The notes beneath the pieces are model-generated. The model saw only the letters and a list, made by a program, of their open reading frames with translations. It searched no databases and was not told the origin of the DNA. Shown here piece after piece: positions 35,541-43,910 of a stretch of DNA of 64,000 nt (its first letter is position 1; the number at the start of each line of letters is the position of its first letter). The position numbers and the translations under genes are program-made. Origin of the DNA: Rhodococcus sp. 06-235-1A (lineage in GTDB: Bacteria; Actinomycetota; Actinomycetes; Mycobacteriales; Mycobacteriaceae); contig NZ_NOYI01000002.1 of NCBI RefSeq assembly GCF_002258785.1, forward strand, positions 186,001 through 250,000. The letters run 5' to 3'.

Positions 35541-37214
35541 ATGACAATTGCCGCGATCTACCTCGTCATCGCTTTCGGTTTGGGCGGCCTTGCCATGGCG
35601 GTTCGGCTACCTCCCCTCGTCGGTTTTCTTGCTGCGGGATTCGTCATCAATGCCCTCGACGTGGGTGAGGTGCCTCAGCTCGAGCTGATGGCAGATCTCG
35701 GCGTCACCCTCTTGTTGTTCGCCATCGGCCTCAAGCTCGACGTCCGCATTCTGCTGCGCCGAGAAGTGTGGCTGACAACGTCGGTGCATCTGGTGTCGAG
35801 CATCGTGGTCGGCACCACCATCCTGTGGCTGGCTGCCGTCGCCGGATTGGCCATGTTGTCCGGACAGAGCCTCACGACGATTGCATTGCTCGCCTTCGCC
35901 ATGTCGTTCTCCAGCACTGTGTTCGTGGTCAAGGTTCTCGAAGAACGAGGGGAGTCACACGCTCTCTACGGGCGCGTGGCTATCGGTGTCCTGGTGATGC
36001 AGGACATCGTTGCCGTGGTGTTCTTGACCGTCACCAGCGGCACGCTGCCGAGCCCTTGGGCGCTGACTCTGGTACTGCTGTGGCCTGCCACTCGGGTCCT
36101 CCGAAGAGTGTGGAGCGGCCTCGGCCACGGCGAGATGCAGTCTCTGTTCGGCATCGTGATGGCCTTGGTGCCCGGGTACGCATTGTTCTCCGCCCTCGGT
36201 CTCAAAGGAGACCTGGGTGCGTTGATCGTCGGTGTGTTGCTGGCATCGCATCCTGCCTCGTCCGAGCTGTCGCGATCGTTGTTCCACATCAAGGAACTGC
36301 TGCTGGTGGGCTTCTTCGTGTCGATCGGTCTGACCGGGTTGCCGGACCTGCCCAGTCTCGGCGTCGCACTGCTCATGGTGCTTCTGCTTCCATTCAAATC
36401 CGTTCTGTACCTCGCTCTGTTCGCCATGATGAAGTTGCGGTATCGCACAGCTCTGCTCGCGGGACTTAGCCTGATGAACTATTCCGAATTCGGTCTGATC
36501 GTCGTCTCCGTCGGAGTCACGACCGGTCTGCTGGCGCCTGCGTGGTTGGTGGAGATGTCGATCGCGGTGGCGCTGAGCTTCGTCGTGTCGGCACTCGTGA
36601 ACGGCCGAGGACATTTGATGGTCGAGAAGATCGCAACCCGACTGCCGGATCAGGATGAGCAGAGCCTGCACCCGGAGGAGCGCTCCGGGGACGCCGGCGA
36701 CGCAGAGGTCGTCGTGATCGGAATGGGGCGCGTCGGGTTCGCGGCCTATCAGCGGCTCACCGATCACTACGGTCTCGATGTGGTGGGTGTCGACTACGAC
36801 GGGCCTCGTATTCGCCGCCTCGCCGATCAGGGACTGCGAGTCATCGAAGGGGACGCAACCGATCTCGATTTCTGGCATCAACTGCGGCACTCGGAGTCGG
36901 TACGGATAGCCGTGCTCGCGATGCCACGTCACGGTGCGAACGTCACGGCACTCGCCTGTCTACGAGAATCCGGGTTCAGCGGCACCGTCGCTGCCGTCGC
37001 CCGCTACGACGACGAAGTTCAGTGGGCAAAGGAACACGGTGTGGACATCGCCTTCAACGTCTACGCTGGCGCGGGATTGGAGCTGGCGGATCAAGTAGGG
37101 CATGCACCCCCGACCCCCGTCGGCGAGGCTTCGGACGACGACCTCGGCACACCCGATGCAGACAGCGTCCTCCGACCGGCGACGGAACCGGGAACGTACA
37201 AGGAGAGCCAGTGA
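35541..37214 (+). CDS. CPA2 family cation:proton antiporter with TrkA-N domain (KefB/KefC-like)
   Basis: The 557-residue protein has about twelve hydrophobic segments over residues 1-370 (antiporter core). A cytoplasmic NAD-binding domain follows from about residue 390, with the Rossmann motif VVVIGMGRVG and later VVGVDYDGPRI. It should exchange potassium or another monovalent cation for protons. The ATG at 35541 follows AAGGGA. The stop overlaps the next gene by 4 bp. The C-terminal 35 residues are acidic and look disordered. Confidence 0.9.
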   Translation: MTIAAIYLVIAFGLGGLAMAVRLPPLVGFLAAGFVINALDVGEVPQLELMADLGVTLLLFAIGLKLDVRILLRREVWLTTSVHLVSSIVVGTTILWLAAVAGLAMLSGQSLTTIALLAFAMSFSSTVFVVKVLEERGESHALYGRVAIGVLVMQDIVAVVFLTVTSGTLPSPWALTLVLLWPATRVLRRVWSGLGHGEMQSLFGIVMALVPGYALFSALGLKGDLGALIVGVLLASHPASSELSRSLFHIKELLLVGFFVSIGLTGLPDLPSLGVALLMVLLLPFKSVLYLALFAMMKLRYRTALLAGLSLMNYSEFGLIVVSVGVTTGLLAPAWLVEMSIAVALSFVVSALVNGRGHLMVEKIATRLPDQDEQSLHPEERSGDAGDAEVVVIGMGRVGFAAYQRLTDHYGLDVVGVDYDGPRIRRLADQGLRVIEGDATDLDFWHQLRHSESVRIAVLAMPRHGANVTALACLRESGFSGTVAAVARYDDEVQWAKEHGVDIAFNVYAGAGLELADQVGHAPPTPVGEASDDDLGTPDADSVLRPATEPGTYKESQ

Positions 37215-37708
37215 CCGACCGTTCGACACCTTTCAATGCCGAATGGAACTCCCAGGCCAGGGGAGAGACGCCGACTCAGCAACTCGACCGCAACTGGCTG
37301 GGGCTACTTCAGGAATTGCGCGTCGAGCAGACCGGGGTACAGCTGTTGACCGGATTTCTGCTGACTCTGCCGTTTCAGCAACGGTTCGACGACGTCTCCA
37401 CATTCGGGCGCGCTGTGTATCTGATGACGGTCAGCGCTTCGATCATCGCAACCATCCTGTTGATTGCACCCGTTGGGATGCACCGAATTCTGTTCCGTCA
37501 CAAAGCAATAGGTGTACTCGTACAGGTCGGCAATCGACTCGCGATCGCCGGCTTGGTCATGCTCGGCATCGCACTGGTGGGAGTCGTAGCTCTCACGTTC
37601 GATTTCGTGGTGGGCCCGCTCGTCGGCATCGTGGCTGCTCTGGTCGCTCTGAGCCTTCTCCTCGCATTGTGGGTCGCACTGCCACGGTGGTATCTGAAAT
37701 CTCGATGA
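37211..37708 (+). CDS. Small membrane protein, DUF6328-like
   Basis: The 165-residue protein starts with GTG inside the antiporter stop (GTGA overlap), with AAGGAGA upstream, so it is translationally coupled. Four hydrophobic segments are seen, at about 48-60, 70-90, 105-125 and 130-155. The soluble N-terminal part holds LDRNWLGLLQELRVEQTGVQ, typical of the DUF6328 family. It may assist the antiporter; that rests on coupling only. Confidence 0.8.
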   Translation: MTDRSTPFNAEWNSQARGETPTQQLDRNWLGLLQELRVEQTGVQLLTGFLLTLPFQQRFDDVSTFGRAVYLMTVSASIIATILLIAPVGMHRILFRHKAIGVLVQVGNRLAIAGLVMLGIALVGVVALTFDFVVGPLVGIVAALVALSLLLALWVALPRWYLKSR

Positions 37709-37744
37709 CGTCGCCGGAGTCGAGAGATTCGGTGGTGGTTCGCC

Positions 37745-38824
37745 TCACGCTGGCCAACGACTGCGTTTCGCGCGATACATCTCCGAGTCCGCGATGCGCA
37801 GTACGTCCTGCGCAGACTGCCGCACGTCACTGTCCGCGTCGATGTGTACCGCTGCCGACCCGACGCTGACGGTGAGCCCGGACAACATCCGGGCCTGTCT
37901 CAGGCTTGCTACGAGCTCCGCAGTTCGGGCAGCGAGGTCGGCAGGCCGACCGACGGCGATGCACGCGAACTCGTCACCGCCCAGCCGTGCGACGATCCAG
38001 CGGTTCGCGGCGAGCGCCCGAAGATGCTGGGCTACATCGACGAGGACAGCGTCGCCGGTGTGGTGTCCGTAGTTGTCGTTGACGCCCTTCATGCCGTCGA
38101 CATCGGCGGCGACGGCGCACATCACCTTCGGTTCGACATCCGGCGTTGTCATCGCGGTGGCAGCTACCGCAGCGAACAGCCCGCGACGGTTGTGCAGACC
38201 GGTCAGCGGATCCACCAGCGATTCTCTTGCACGAGAACGGAGTTCGCTCACGTACACCACCAAGACCAGTGGAGAGGCGAACATCAGCAACATGGTCAAG
38301 CTGTGTGCGGCGACGACCCAGCCGCTGGCGATGTCGGCCTGGACCGTGCGTACGGCCACGACGGCCAGAATGGCCGTAGCGAAAAGCATATGTATGGCGC
38401 AGGGGAGTGGCGGCACCGCTATTACGGCAAGCATCGTGATTACAGCGAACAAGACCGTTCCGCCCATTGCCGTCAACGCCGTGTCTTTCATCACCAGGCT
38501 GACCGCGATGGATATATCCGAATACACGATGAACGCGCTCAGCAGACGCCGGCCGGGCCATCTGCCGAACACCCAACGCAGCGCGACCGGAAACGCGGTC
38601 AGACTGATGGCGACCACTGCATACACTCGCCAACCGCTGTACTCCTCGGACGGTGCGCTGAGCAATCCGATGAGCCCGATCGAGAACGTGCCCAAGCCGA
38701 CGATCAATCGAATGAGGCGAGTTCGAGTCGCGTCCAGATCCAACAACTCCGACACCGACGTGTCCTCGCGTGGGCGTGACGCATTTCGACCCGAGGCCGA
38801 GCTGAACGGACGAACGGCAAACAT
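37745..38824 (-). CDS. Membrane-bound diguanylate cyclase (GGDEF)
   Basis: The 359-residue protein starts at ATG 38824, behind GAAGG; the longer open frame has no support. Six hydrophobic helices (about 40-205) anchor a C-terminal GGDEF domain (about 210-355) with DPLTGLHNRRG, a DVDGMKGVND metal site and an intact RLGGDEF near 280-286. It should make cyclic di-GMP from two GTP. The usual RxxD inhibitory site five residues before GGDEF is not evident (LAANRWIVARLGGDEF). The N-terminal sensor is unassigned. Confidence 0.88.
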   Translation of the reverse strand: MFAVRPFSSASGRNASRPREDTSVSELLDLDATRTRLIRLIVGLGTFSIGLIGLLSAPSEEYSGWRVYAVVAISLTAFPVALRWVFGRWPGRRLLSAFIVYSDISIAVSLVMKDTALTAMGGTVLFAVITMLAVIAVPPLPCAIHMLFATAILAVVAVRTVQADIASGWVVAAHSLTMLLMFASPLVLVVYVSELRSRARESLVDPLTGLHNRRGLFAAVAATAMTTPDVEPKVMCAVAADVDGMKGVNDNYGHHTGDAVLVDVAQHLRALAANRWIVARLGGDEFACIAVGRPADLAARTAELVASLRQARMLSGLTVSVGSAAVHIDADSDVRQSAQDVLRIADSEMYRAKRSRWPA

Positions 38825-39468
38825 CGAGTGACCTTCGGCTGGTTTTTGCCCCGACTGACAATTCCACGGAGCGTAGCAGGAACGGTCTTTTCGACCGGTC
38901 GATCGCCGATACTGACCACTGTGACTGTTTGTCCCTCGAGCGACAGTCGCCGATGTCAGGTGGCGATAGTTGGCAGCCGCTCCATCACTCCGAATCGTCA
39001 CTGTGACGATTCGGAGTGATGGAGCCGGACCAAAGAGGCGAAGGGCGGCCCGGGGTTCGGCCGAATCCGAGCATTCCATCCATTCGCGGCGAGGAGCCGC
39101 CCGCCGGGCGAGGTCGACGGATGACCGCCGAGGCATGGTAGAAAGTGGATCGCGCGATGGGACATTCGACGCAGGCATATCGAGAATGCGTCAGTCCACG
39201 CGAGACGGCGCGGCCGACCATCGATACAGCTTCCGAACTGCGATCAGTTTTTGCCGATAATCAACATTATGTCAAGTCGAACTCCCGGCACTGCATCCGA
39301 CTGCGACGCGCAGACTTGGCGCTGGTGGTATGTCCAGCATTCTGCGGTGCGGTGGCCGGGCATCGAATGAACGAACACCAGGCATCACTCAAAGACCCAT
39401 GGTGCAATGTCGATAGTGAGGAACGTGAAGCAATACGACGAATTCCGATATGCAGGGTTTCCGCTCGG
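38825..39468. other. 644-bp intergenic region without a recognisable gene
   Basis: Open frames here are short and overlapping, with none preferred by codon use or a ribosome site. The region holds the diguanylate cyclase promoter and the large palindrome at 38979-39025. Confidence 0.6.
38979..39025. repeat. 47-nt perfect palindrome
   Basis: Arms 38979-39001 and 39003-39025 are perfectly complementary over 23 bp around a single T. It lies 155 bp upstream of the diguanylate cyclase start. Neither side has a T-run, so it is not a standard terminator. It could be an operator, a structured RNA element or a relic of a mobile sequence. Confidence 0.85.
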
Positions 39469-40308
39469 TCAGGCGGGGAAATCCGCGCTACGAGATAGCG
39501 TTTCGTTCGACCGGATGTCGCCCAGGTTCTGTTCCAGCGCGTCGATCACGGCGTCGTACCCGCTGTTGCCCAGAATCAGCCGGCGTGGCGGCGGGTCTTG
39601 AGCCATCGCTGCGATCACCGCGCGGGCACCGCGATGCGGATCGCCCGGTTGCACCCCGTTCATGTCGACGAAGGCGGTACGGACCTCATCCAGCATGTCG
39701 TGGTATTCCGGAATCGCTTCCGCGACAGGCTCTTCAGCAAAACCAGCGTAGGCGTTCGTACGGAAAGCCCCTGGTTCGACCGCCAACACGGAGAGGCCTT
39801 GCCCGGCGACCTCCTGGCGCAGCGCGTCGGTGACGGCCTCGATCGCGTACTTCGTGGCGCTGTAGTAGCCGAATCCGACCGCAGCCAGAAGCCCAGCCAC
39901 TGAGGACACGTTGACGATCCACCCGCTTCCGCGGTCGCGCATACCTGGTAGCACTGCTCGCGTGACGGACAGTACTGCGAAGAAATTCAGCTCGAACATC
40001 GCCCGTATCGAAGCTTCGTTCATGCCCTCGATCGATCCGTACCAGCCGCGGCCGGCGTTGTTGACCAGCACGTCGATACCGCCGAAATGCTCTTCGGCTG
40101 TTCGTACCGCCTGCAGTACCTGTTCCGCGTCGGTGACATCCATGGGCACGACGAGAACGCGGTCACCGTACTGATCGGCCCACGACGCCAGGTCCGCTGG
40201 ACGCCGGGCGGTGAGTACCACGCGGTCCCCCGCCTCCAGCGCCACCTCGGCGTACGCCATGCCGAAGCCGCCTGGCGTGCCGCCGGTGATGAACCATCGT
40301 TTGCTCAT
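39469..40308 (-). CDS. Short-chain dehydrogenase/reductase
   Basis: The 279-residue classical SDR has an N-terminal cofactor loop TGGTPGGFG, NNAGRG at about 86, catalytic Ser near 136 (NVSSVAG) and YSATK with Tyr about 149 and Lys about 153. The ARRPAD segment after the second strand favours NADP(H). It starts inside the stop of the upstream NTF2-like gene (4-bp overlap), so the two are co-translated. The substrate is unknown. Confidence 0.93.
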   Translation of the reverse strand: MSKRWFITGGTPGGFGMAYAEVALEAGDRVVLTARRPADLASWADQYGDRVLVVPMDVTDAEQVLQAVRTAEEHFGGIDVLVNNAGRGWYGSIEGMNEASIRAMFELNFFAVLSVTRAVLPGMRDRGSGWIVNVSSVAGLLAAVGFGYYSATKYAIEAVTDALRQEVAGQGLSVLAVEPGAFRTNAYAGFAEEPVAEAIPEYHDMLDEVRTAFVDMNGVQPGDPHRGARAVIAAMAQDPPPRRLILGNSGYDAVIDALEQNLGDIRSNETLSRSADFPA

Positions 40309-40649
40309 GGCTCGATCACCAACCGGTCGATAAACGCGCCGTCCAGGGTGAAGCGGTAGTGCAAATCGACAACTCCCCCTGGGAAATTGCCTTCCAGGTG
40401 CTGCTTGACGTCGACAGTCGTGCCGGTCGTGGTCGCTCCGGTGAACTCGGTTGTGTAGGTGTACTCACTCTCACTGACCGATGCGGTCAGCCAGGCCTCG
40501 ATCTCGCCGCGGCCCGAGTGGTCATGGCCTTCATCGGTCACTACGGCATCTGCGGTGAACACAGTGAGCGCTCGAGCGCCTTGTCGGGCGTCCAGTGCGG
40601 TCATGAACATCTGTACGTTGTCCGGGAGTCCATCCCATTCTGTGGTCAT
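40305..40649 (-). CDS. NTF2-like (SnoaL-type) protein
   Basis: The 114-residue single domain is of the nuclear-transport-factor-2/SnoaL fold: MFMTALDARQGARALTVFTADAVVTDEG at the start, then a beta-sheet ending in LHYRFTLDGAFIDRLVIEP. Such small cone-shaped proteins act as isomerases, cyclases or binding partners. It is in an operon with the SDR downstream (overlap) and is probably controlled by the HxlR regulator upstream (95-bp gap). Confidence 0.85.
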   Translation of the reverse strand: MTTEWDGLPDNVQMFMTALDARQGARALTVFTADAVVTDEGHDHSGRGEIEAWLTASVSESEYTYTTEFTGATTTGTTVDVKQHLEGNFPGGVVDLHYRFTLDGAFIDRLVIEP

Positions 40650-40744
40650 GACACCACGGTGACGCCTCCCCCAGGGGGAAGGTCAACACCGGGTCGGCAC
40701 ACTGGTGTCCACGCCCGACACCTGCCCGGGGCCACGACGGTCGC

Positions 40745-41413
40745 TCAGTTCGGACGATCCGCCATGCGAGGTATCGCCGCGACAAGAGTATTCATCGCGG
40801 TGTCGGTTCCCTCGATCGCAAGACTTCCTGCGGTCAGCGCGTCAGCAACAAGGAGACGGCCCGCGACCACACCGGCGACGGTTCCCGAATCGCCGGTGAC
40901 CGTGGCGTCGGCACCGCCTGGTGCAGGGCCTCGGGTTACTGTCGTCGATGACCCGGCGTGGATGATATGGACACTTTCCCCGTCGATCGTGAAGTCGTAC
41001 ACCCCGCTCCCCTCCGGCTCGCGGCTGGCGATGAGCCTGGCGAAAACAGTCAGGCTCCATTCCGGCTGAAAGTGTTGGTCCGGTGTGCGGTCCGAGTCGA
41101 GTTGGTGCCGGGCTCCCCAGATCGCCAGCGGCACCAGCGCGTCGGCGAGTTCCCAGCCTGCGTCAGTGAGTTCGTAGACCGTCGATGCGGCCGGAGGTGG
41201 GAGTTCCCGCCGTGCAATCACCCCGTCGGCATCGAGTTGTTTGACGCGCTCTGCGAGCAGGCTCGTACCGATGCCGTGCAGCGATGCCGCGAGGTCGGTA
41301 TAGCGCTTCGGCCCTGCCATAAGGTCCCGAACGATCAACAGAGTCCACCGTTCGCCGACGGAATCCAATGCACTGGCCAACCCGCAGAACTGCTGATAGC
41401 TACGCCGAGTCAT
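40745..41413 (-). CDS. HxlR-type winged-helix regulator with C-terminal SCP2-like domain
   Basis: Residues about 5-100 form the HxlR winged helix (GERWTLLIVRDLMAGPKRYTDL, GIGTSLLAERVKQLDADGVI). Residues about 125-220 resemble the sterol-carrier (SCP2-like) domain often fused to such regulators. I place the start at ATG 41413 (222 residues) because TATGCT lies 6 nt upstream, fitting a leaderless mRNA; ATG 41428 is an alternative. It probably controls the NTF2-SDR pair. Confidence 0.9.
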   Translation of the reverse strand: MTRRSYQQFCGLASALDSVGERWTLLIVRDLMAGPKRYTDLAASLHGIGTSLLAERVKQLDADGVIARRELPPPAASTVYELTDAGWELADALVPLAIWGARHQLDSDRTPDQHFQPEWSLTVFARLIASREPEGSGVYDFTIDGESVHIIHAGSSTTVTRGPAPGGADATVTGDSGTVAGVVAGRLLVADALTAGSLAIEGTDTAMNTLVAAIPRMADRPN

Positions 41414-41419
41414 ACCGAG

Positions 41420-41425
41420 AGCATA
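41420..41425 (-). promoter_or_regulatory. -10 element of the HxlR gene, leaderless
   Basis: On the minus strand TATGCT ends 6 nt before ATG 41413, the spacing expected when transcription starts at the start codon. Confidence 0.55.
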
Positions 41426-41517
41426 CATAACCGAAGCACTGAAATAGGATTTATGATTGCCTACTTCTGAATCTTATGTAATTGTGTCATCGAATTCCTT
41501 CGACGAGAGGACATCCG

Positions 41518-41646
41518 ATGTCCACTACCGAGGCGCGGAACTTCGTCGACGCGTTCACCGACGTCCGGGCCCGGTCCGGCTCTTGGCGCTACGCGCGCGA
41601 ACCGCGGGATACGTACACCCGAACAGCACAGGAGGACGCGTCATGA
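41518..41646 (+). CDS. 42-residue small ORF, translationally coupled to the next gene
   Basis: The ATG at 41518 follows GAGAGGA and reads MSTTEARNFVDAFTDV... to a TGA at 41644-41646, which overlaps the ATG of the next gene (ATGA). The peptide is charged and matches nothing I know. It may be a leader peptide or the remains of a longer protein. Confidence 0.45.
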   Translation: MSTTEARNFVDAFTDVRARSGSWRYAREPRDTYTRTAQEDAS

Positions 41647-42524
41647 GAATTCTCGTGGTCGGTGCCAGCGGTTACAACGGCAGCCGCATTGCGGCTCAAC
41701 TCCGAGAGCGGGGTCATTGGGTGCGCGGGTTCGTCCGCGACAAGCGCCGCGCTCCAGCCGGATTGGACCATTTCGTAGTCGGAGACGTCGCCACCGGAGT
41801 CGGACTCTCGGAGGCGCTCACGGATATCGATGTCGCCTACTACTTCGTACATTCTTTGGATTCGACCGATCAAGACGGTCGAGACCTCGCCGCAGCCCGC
41901 CACTTTGCGTACGCCGCGAACTCGTCCGCGCTGCCTCGCTGCGTCTTCTTCAGCACCCTCCCCGCCCCCAACGGTGCACCCGCACCGCTCTACCAACGCA
42001 ACCGCCTCGCCGTCGAACAGGAACTCCTCGCCCTGTCCGGGATGATCGTCGTTCGCGCTGGAATGGTCCTCGGCCACCGGTCACGAGGAATGCGGCCCTA
42101 TGTGCAACTCATCCGCCGCGCTCCCCTGATCCCGATGGGCCCATGGCGCAGACATCGCATGGCTGTCGTCGACATCGCCACCACCACCGACTGCCTGATC
42201 CACGCCGGCACCACCCCCGAACAGATCGGCCGCATCGTCGACATACCAGCATCGGGCGAACCCACACATGAGCAGCTCGTGCGCGCGATCATGGACGCCC
42301 TCAACCTGCACAGACCGATCGTCAGAGTCCCGTGGAGCACGCCCACGGTCGACGCATTCCTTACTTCGCGCTTCACCGATGACTCGTTTCACTTCAGCCG
42401 ACATCTCGCCAGCATCAACCGATTCGACTACATCGTCGACCCCACGCGCTCGCGCCCCTTCGCCCACATCACACCCCTCCCCCTGGATTCCGCCCTCGAG
42501 ATGGCAGTCCGTGACACCCGGTGA
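41643..42524 (+). CDS. NAD(P)-binding Rossmann protein (atypical SDR/NmrA-like)
   Basis: The 293-residue protein opens with MRILVVGASGYNGSRIAAQL, a GxxGxxG dinucleotide site. It then shows the pattern of atypical SDRs: a distance check on D (GDVATG), YYFVHSL, and RAGMVLGHRS. The classical YxxxK is replaced by YQRNRLAVE, so it may be an epimerase, reductase or redox sensor. AGGAGG (41630-41635) lies 7 nt before the ATG. Confidence 0.88.
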   Translation: MRILVVGASGYNGSRIAAQLRERGHWVRGFVRDKRRAPAGLDHFVVGDVATGVGLSEALTDIDVAYYFVHSLDSTDQDGRDLAAARHFAYAANSSALPRCVFFSTLPAPNGAPAPLYQRNRLAVEQELLALSGMIVVRAGMVLGHRSRGMRPYVQLIRRAPLIPMGPWRRHRMAVVDIATTTDCLIHAGTTPEQIGRIVDIPASGEPTHEQLVRAIMDALNLHRPIVRVPWSTPTVDAFLTSRFTDDSFHFSRHLASINRFDYIVDPTRSRPFAHITPLPLDSALEMAVRDTR

Positions 42525-42557
42525 CGCCGAATGCATCACCAACACCGCACCGCGTTC

Positions 42558-42983
42558 TCATGCTTGGTGGGCCGACACAGAAATGTGCGCAATTCCTTTC
42601 CAGCCCCAATAGATTCGGTGTCTGGTGATCCGCGTGCCGTCGAGTTCCATGACTTCGACGAGGTCCAGTTGATCGCCGTACGGTGTTTGCCGGGGGTATT
42701 CCCACATCAAACGGTGGCCGTCGAATGCATAGGTGTCAGAGCGGTGGAGTGATCGAAGTTCGGTGTCGTCGGGTCGGCGTCGGGTCGCTTCCTCGAGGAA
42801 ACTGTCCAGTGCAATCCGACCTTCGACAATTCCTGATGCCTGGTCGAAAAGCACGGATACAAGGGGGCTTTCGAGTGTCGCGTCGTCTGCGTAGAGCGCC
42901 CCAAGGGCGGGAGCATCGCGTTCGCTGATGCGTTTGTGCCACTCATCGAAGACATAGGCGGCTTGTTCTGTGGTTGCGGGCAC
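42558..42983 (-). CDS. NTF2-like (SnoaL-type) protein
   Basis: The 141-residue protein starts with GTG behind AGGAG. The N-terminal helices (YVFDEWHKRISERDAPALGALYADDATLESP) and the final strands (VEVMELDGTRITRHRIYWGWKG) fit the SnoaL/NTF2 fold. It lies 27 bp after the ArsR regulator, so they form an operon. The substrate is unknown. Confidence 0.85.
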   Translation of the reverse strand: MPATTEQAAYVFDEWHKRISERDAPALGALYADDATLESPLVSVLFDQASGIVEGRIALDSFLEEATRRRPDDTELRSLHRSDTYAFDGHRLMWEYPRQTPYGDQLDLVEVMELDGTRITRHRIYWGWKGIAHISVSAHQA

Positions 42984-43010
42984 GTCGGCTCCTGTTCTGT
43001 AGCGGAATGG

Positions 43011-43802
43011 TCAGAGGTACACGAGTCCGAGTCGCGCTTCCAATGCGCGGTGTCCTCGTGGTGTCAGCGAAACGGCACGTTCACGCGGTGTGCGGGAGAT
43101 CCATTCGGCATTGACCAAGGTCCGGCAGATCTCGGCGCCGAGGGAGCCTGCGATGTGGTGGCGTTGCTCGGTCCAATCGACGCACGCTCTGAGCAGCGGG
43201 CGTCGGGATCGGGAGTCCCGCGCGGCGTCGATGTCGACGCCTATGGCGGCGAAAACATCGTGTGCTCGCGGGCCGAGTTCGTATGGGCAGTCGTCGCCGC
43301 TGCCGGCGGACAGTGGGTCGGTGTCGGCTCGCCCTGCGTCTGCCCGGCCGTCGGTACGTACCAGCGCCTGGGATTCGAGCAGCGCCTCGGTGATGGTGAC
43401 GCCGAGCTTGCCGGCGATGTGGTCGTAACAGGTTCGGCCCCGGCGCAGAGCGTTGGCGCGGGTGCCTTGCCGCAGGCTGGTGATTTCGTACGGTTCGGCG
43501 ATCAACGCCAGGGACTCGAGTGCGGCGGCAATCTCGGGTCCGGCGAGGCTGTAGTAGCGGTGTCTACCGGTCGCGGTGACCCTCAGCAAGTTCCCGGCGA
43601 CGAGCTTCTTGAGATGACCGGAGACCGATTGAGCACTGACTCCGGATTCGGCGGCCAGCACGCCGGCCGGTAATGCACGCCCGTCGGCGAGTGCCATCAG
43701 GATTCGTCCGCGGGCCGGATCTGCGATCAACGCCGCCACGGATGCGACGTCTGCGTCGCCGTACCGGCTGGTCGTCGCCGTGCGGGGGCTCGAAGTGCTC
43801 AT
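43011..43802 (-). CDS. ArsR-type winged-helix regulator
   Basis: The 263-residue protein has an N-terminal winged helix (about 17-95): ALIADPARGRILMALADGRALPAGVLA, SAQSVSGHLKKLVAGNLL, GRHRYYSLAGPEIAAALESL. The C-terminal 150 residues (TCYDHIAGKLGV ... GLVYL) match a type of ArsR protein with an added effector domain. No paired-cysteine metal site stands out. I chose ATG 43802 because a palindrome lies just upstream; GTG 43853 would put coding sequence over it. It probably represses itself and the NTF2 gene. Confidence 0.87.
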   Translation of the reverse strand: MSTSSPRTATTSRYGDADVASVAALIADPARGRILMALADGRALPAGVLAAESGVSAQSVSGHLKKLVAGNLLRVTATGRHRYYSLAGPEIAAALESLALIAEPYEITSLRQGTRANALRRGRTCYDHIAGKLGVTITEALLESQALVRTDGRADAGRADTDPLSAGSGDDCPYELGPRAHDVFAAIGVDIDAARDSRSRRPLLRACVDWTEQRHHIAGSLGAEICRTLVNAEWISRTPRERAVSLTPRGHRALEARLGLVYL

Positions 43803-43824
43803 GCCTACAGTCTGCGCCGAGGTC

Positions 43825-43844
43825 ACTTCATCGTGCGGTGAAGT
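43825..43844 (-). promoter_or_regulatory. Candidate ArsR operator
   Basis: ACTTCA-n8-TGAAGT is a perfect 6-bp inverted repeat 22 bp upstream of the regulator's ATG. A further ACTTCA occurs near 43910. The position fits autoregulation. Confidence 0.5.
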
Positions 43845-43910
43845 ATTCGCCACCGGGGCTGAAGGGCTCCTTTCGCGTCACAAGTGCAAACGGGACACCG
43901 GAGTCACACT

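Noticed and set aside
38979-39025. Palindrome as a rho-independent terminator
   Set aside because: There is no T-run on either side and it is about 440 bp from the nearest upstream stop on the minus strand.
37745-39178. A 477-residue version of the diguanylate cyclase
   Set aside because: The extra N terminus reads through the 47-nt palindrome and has no family support; ATG 38824 has a good ribosome site.
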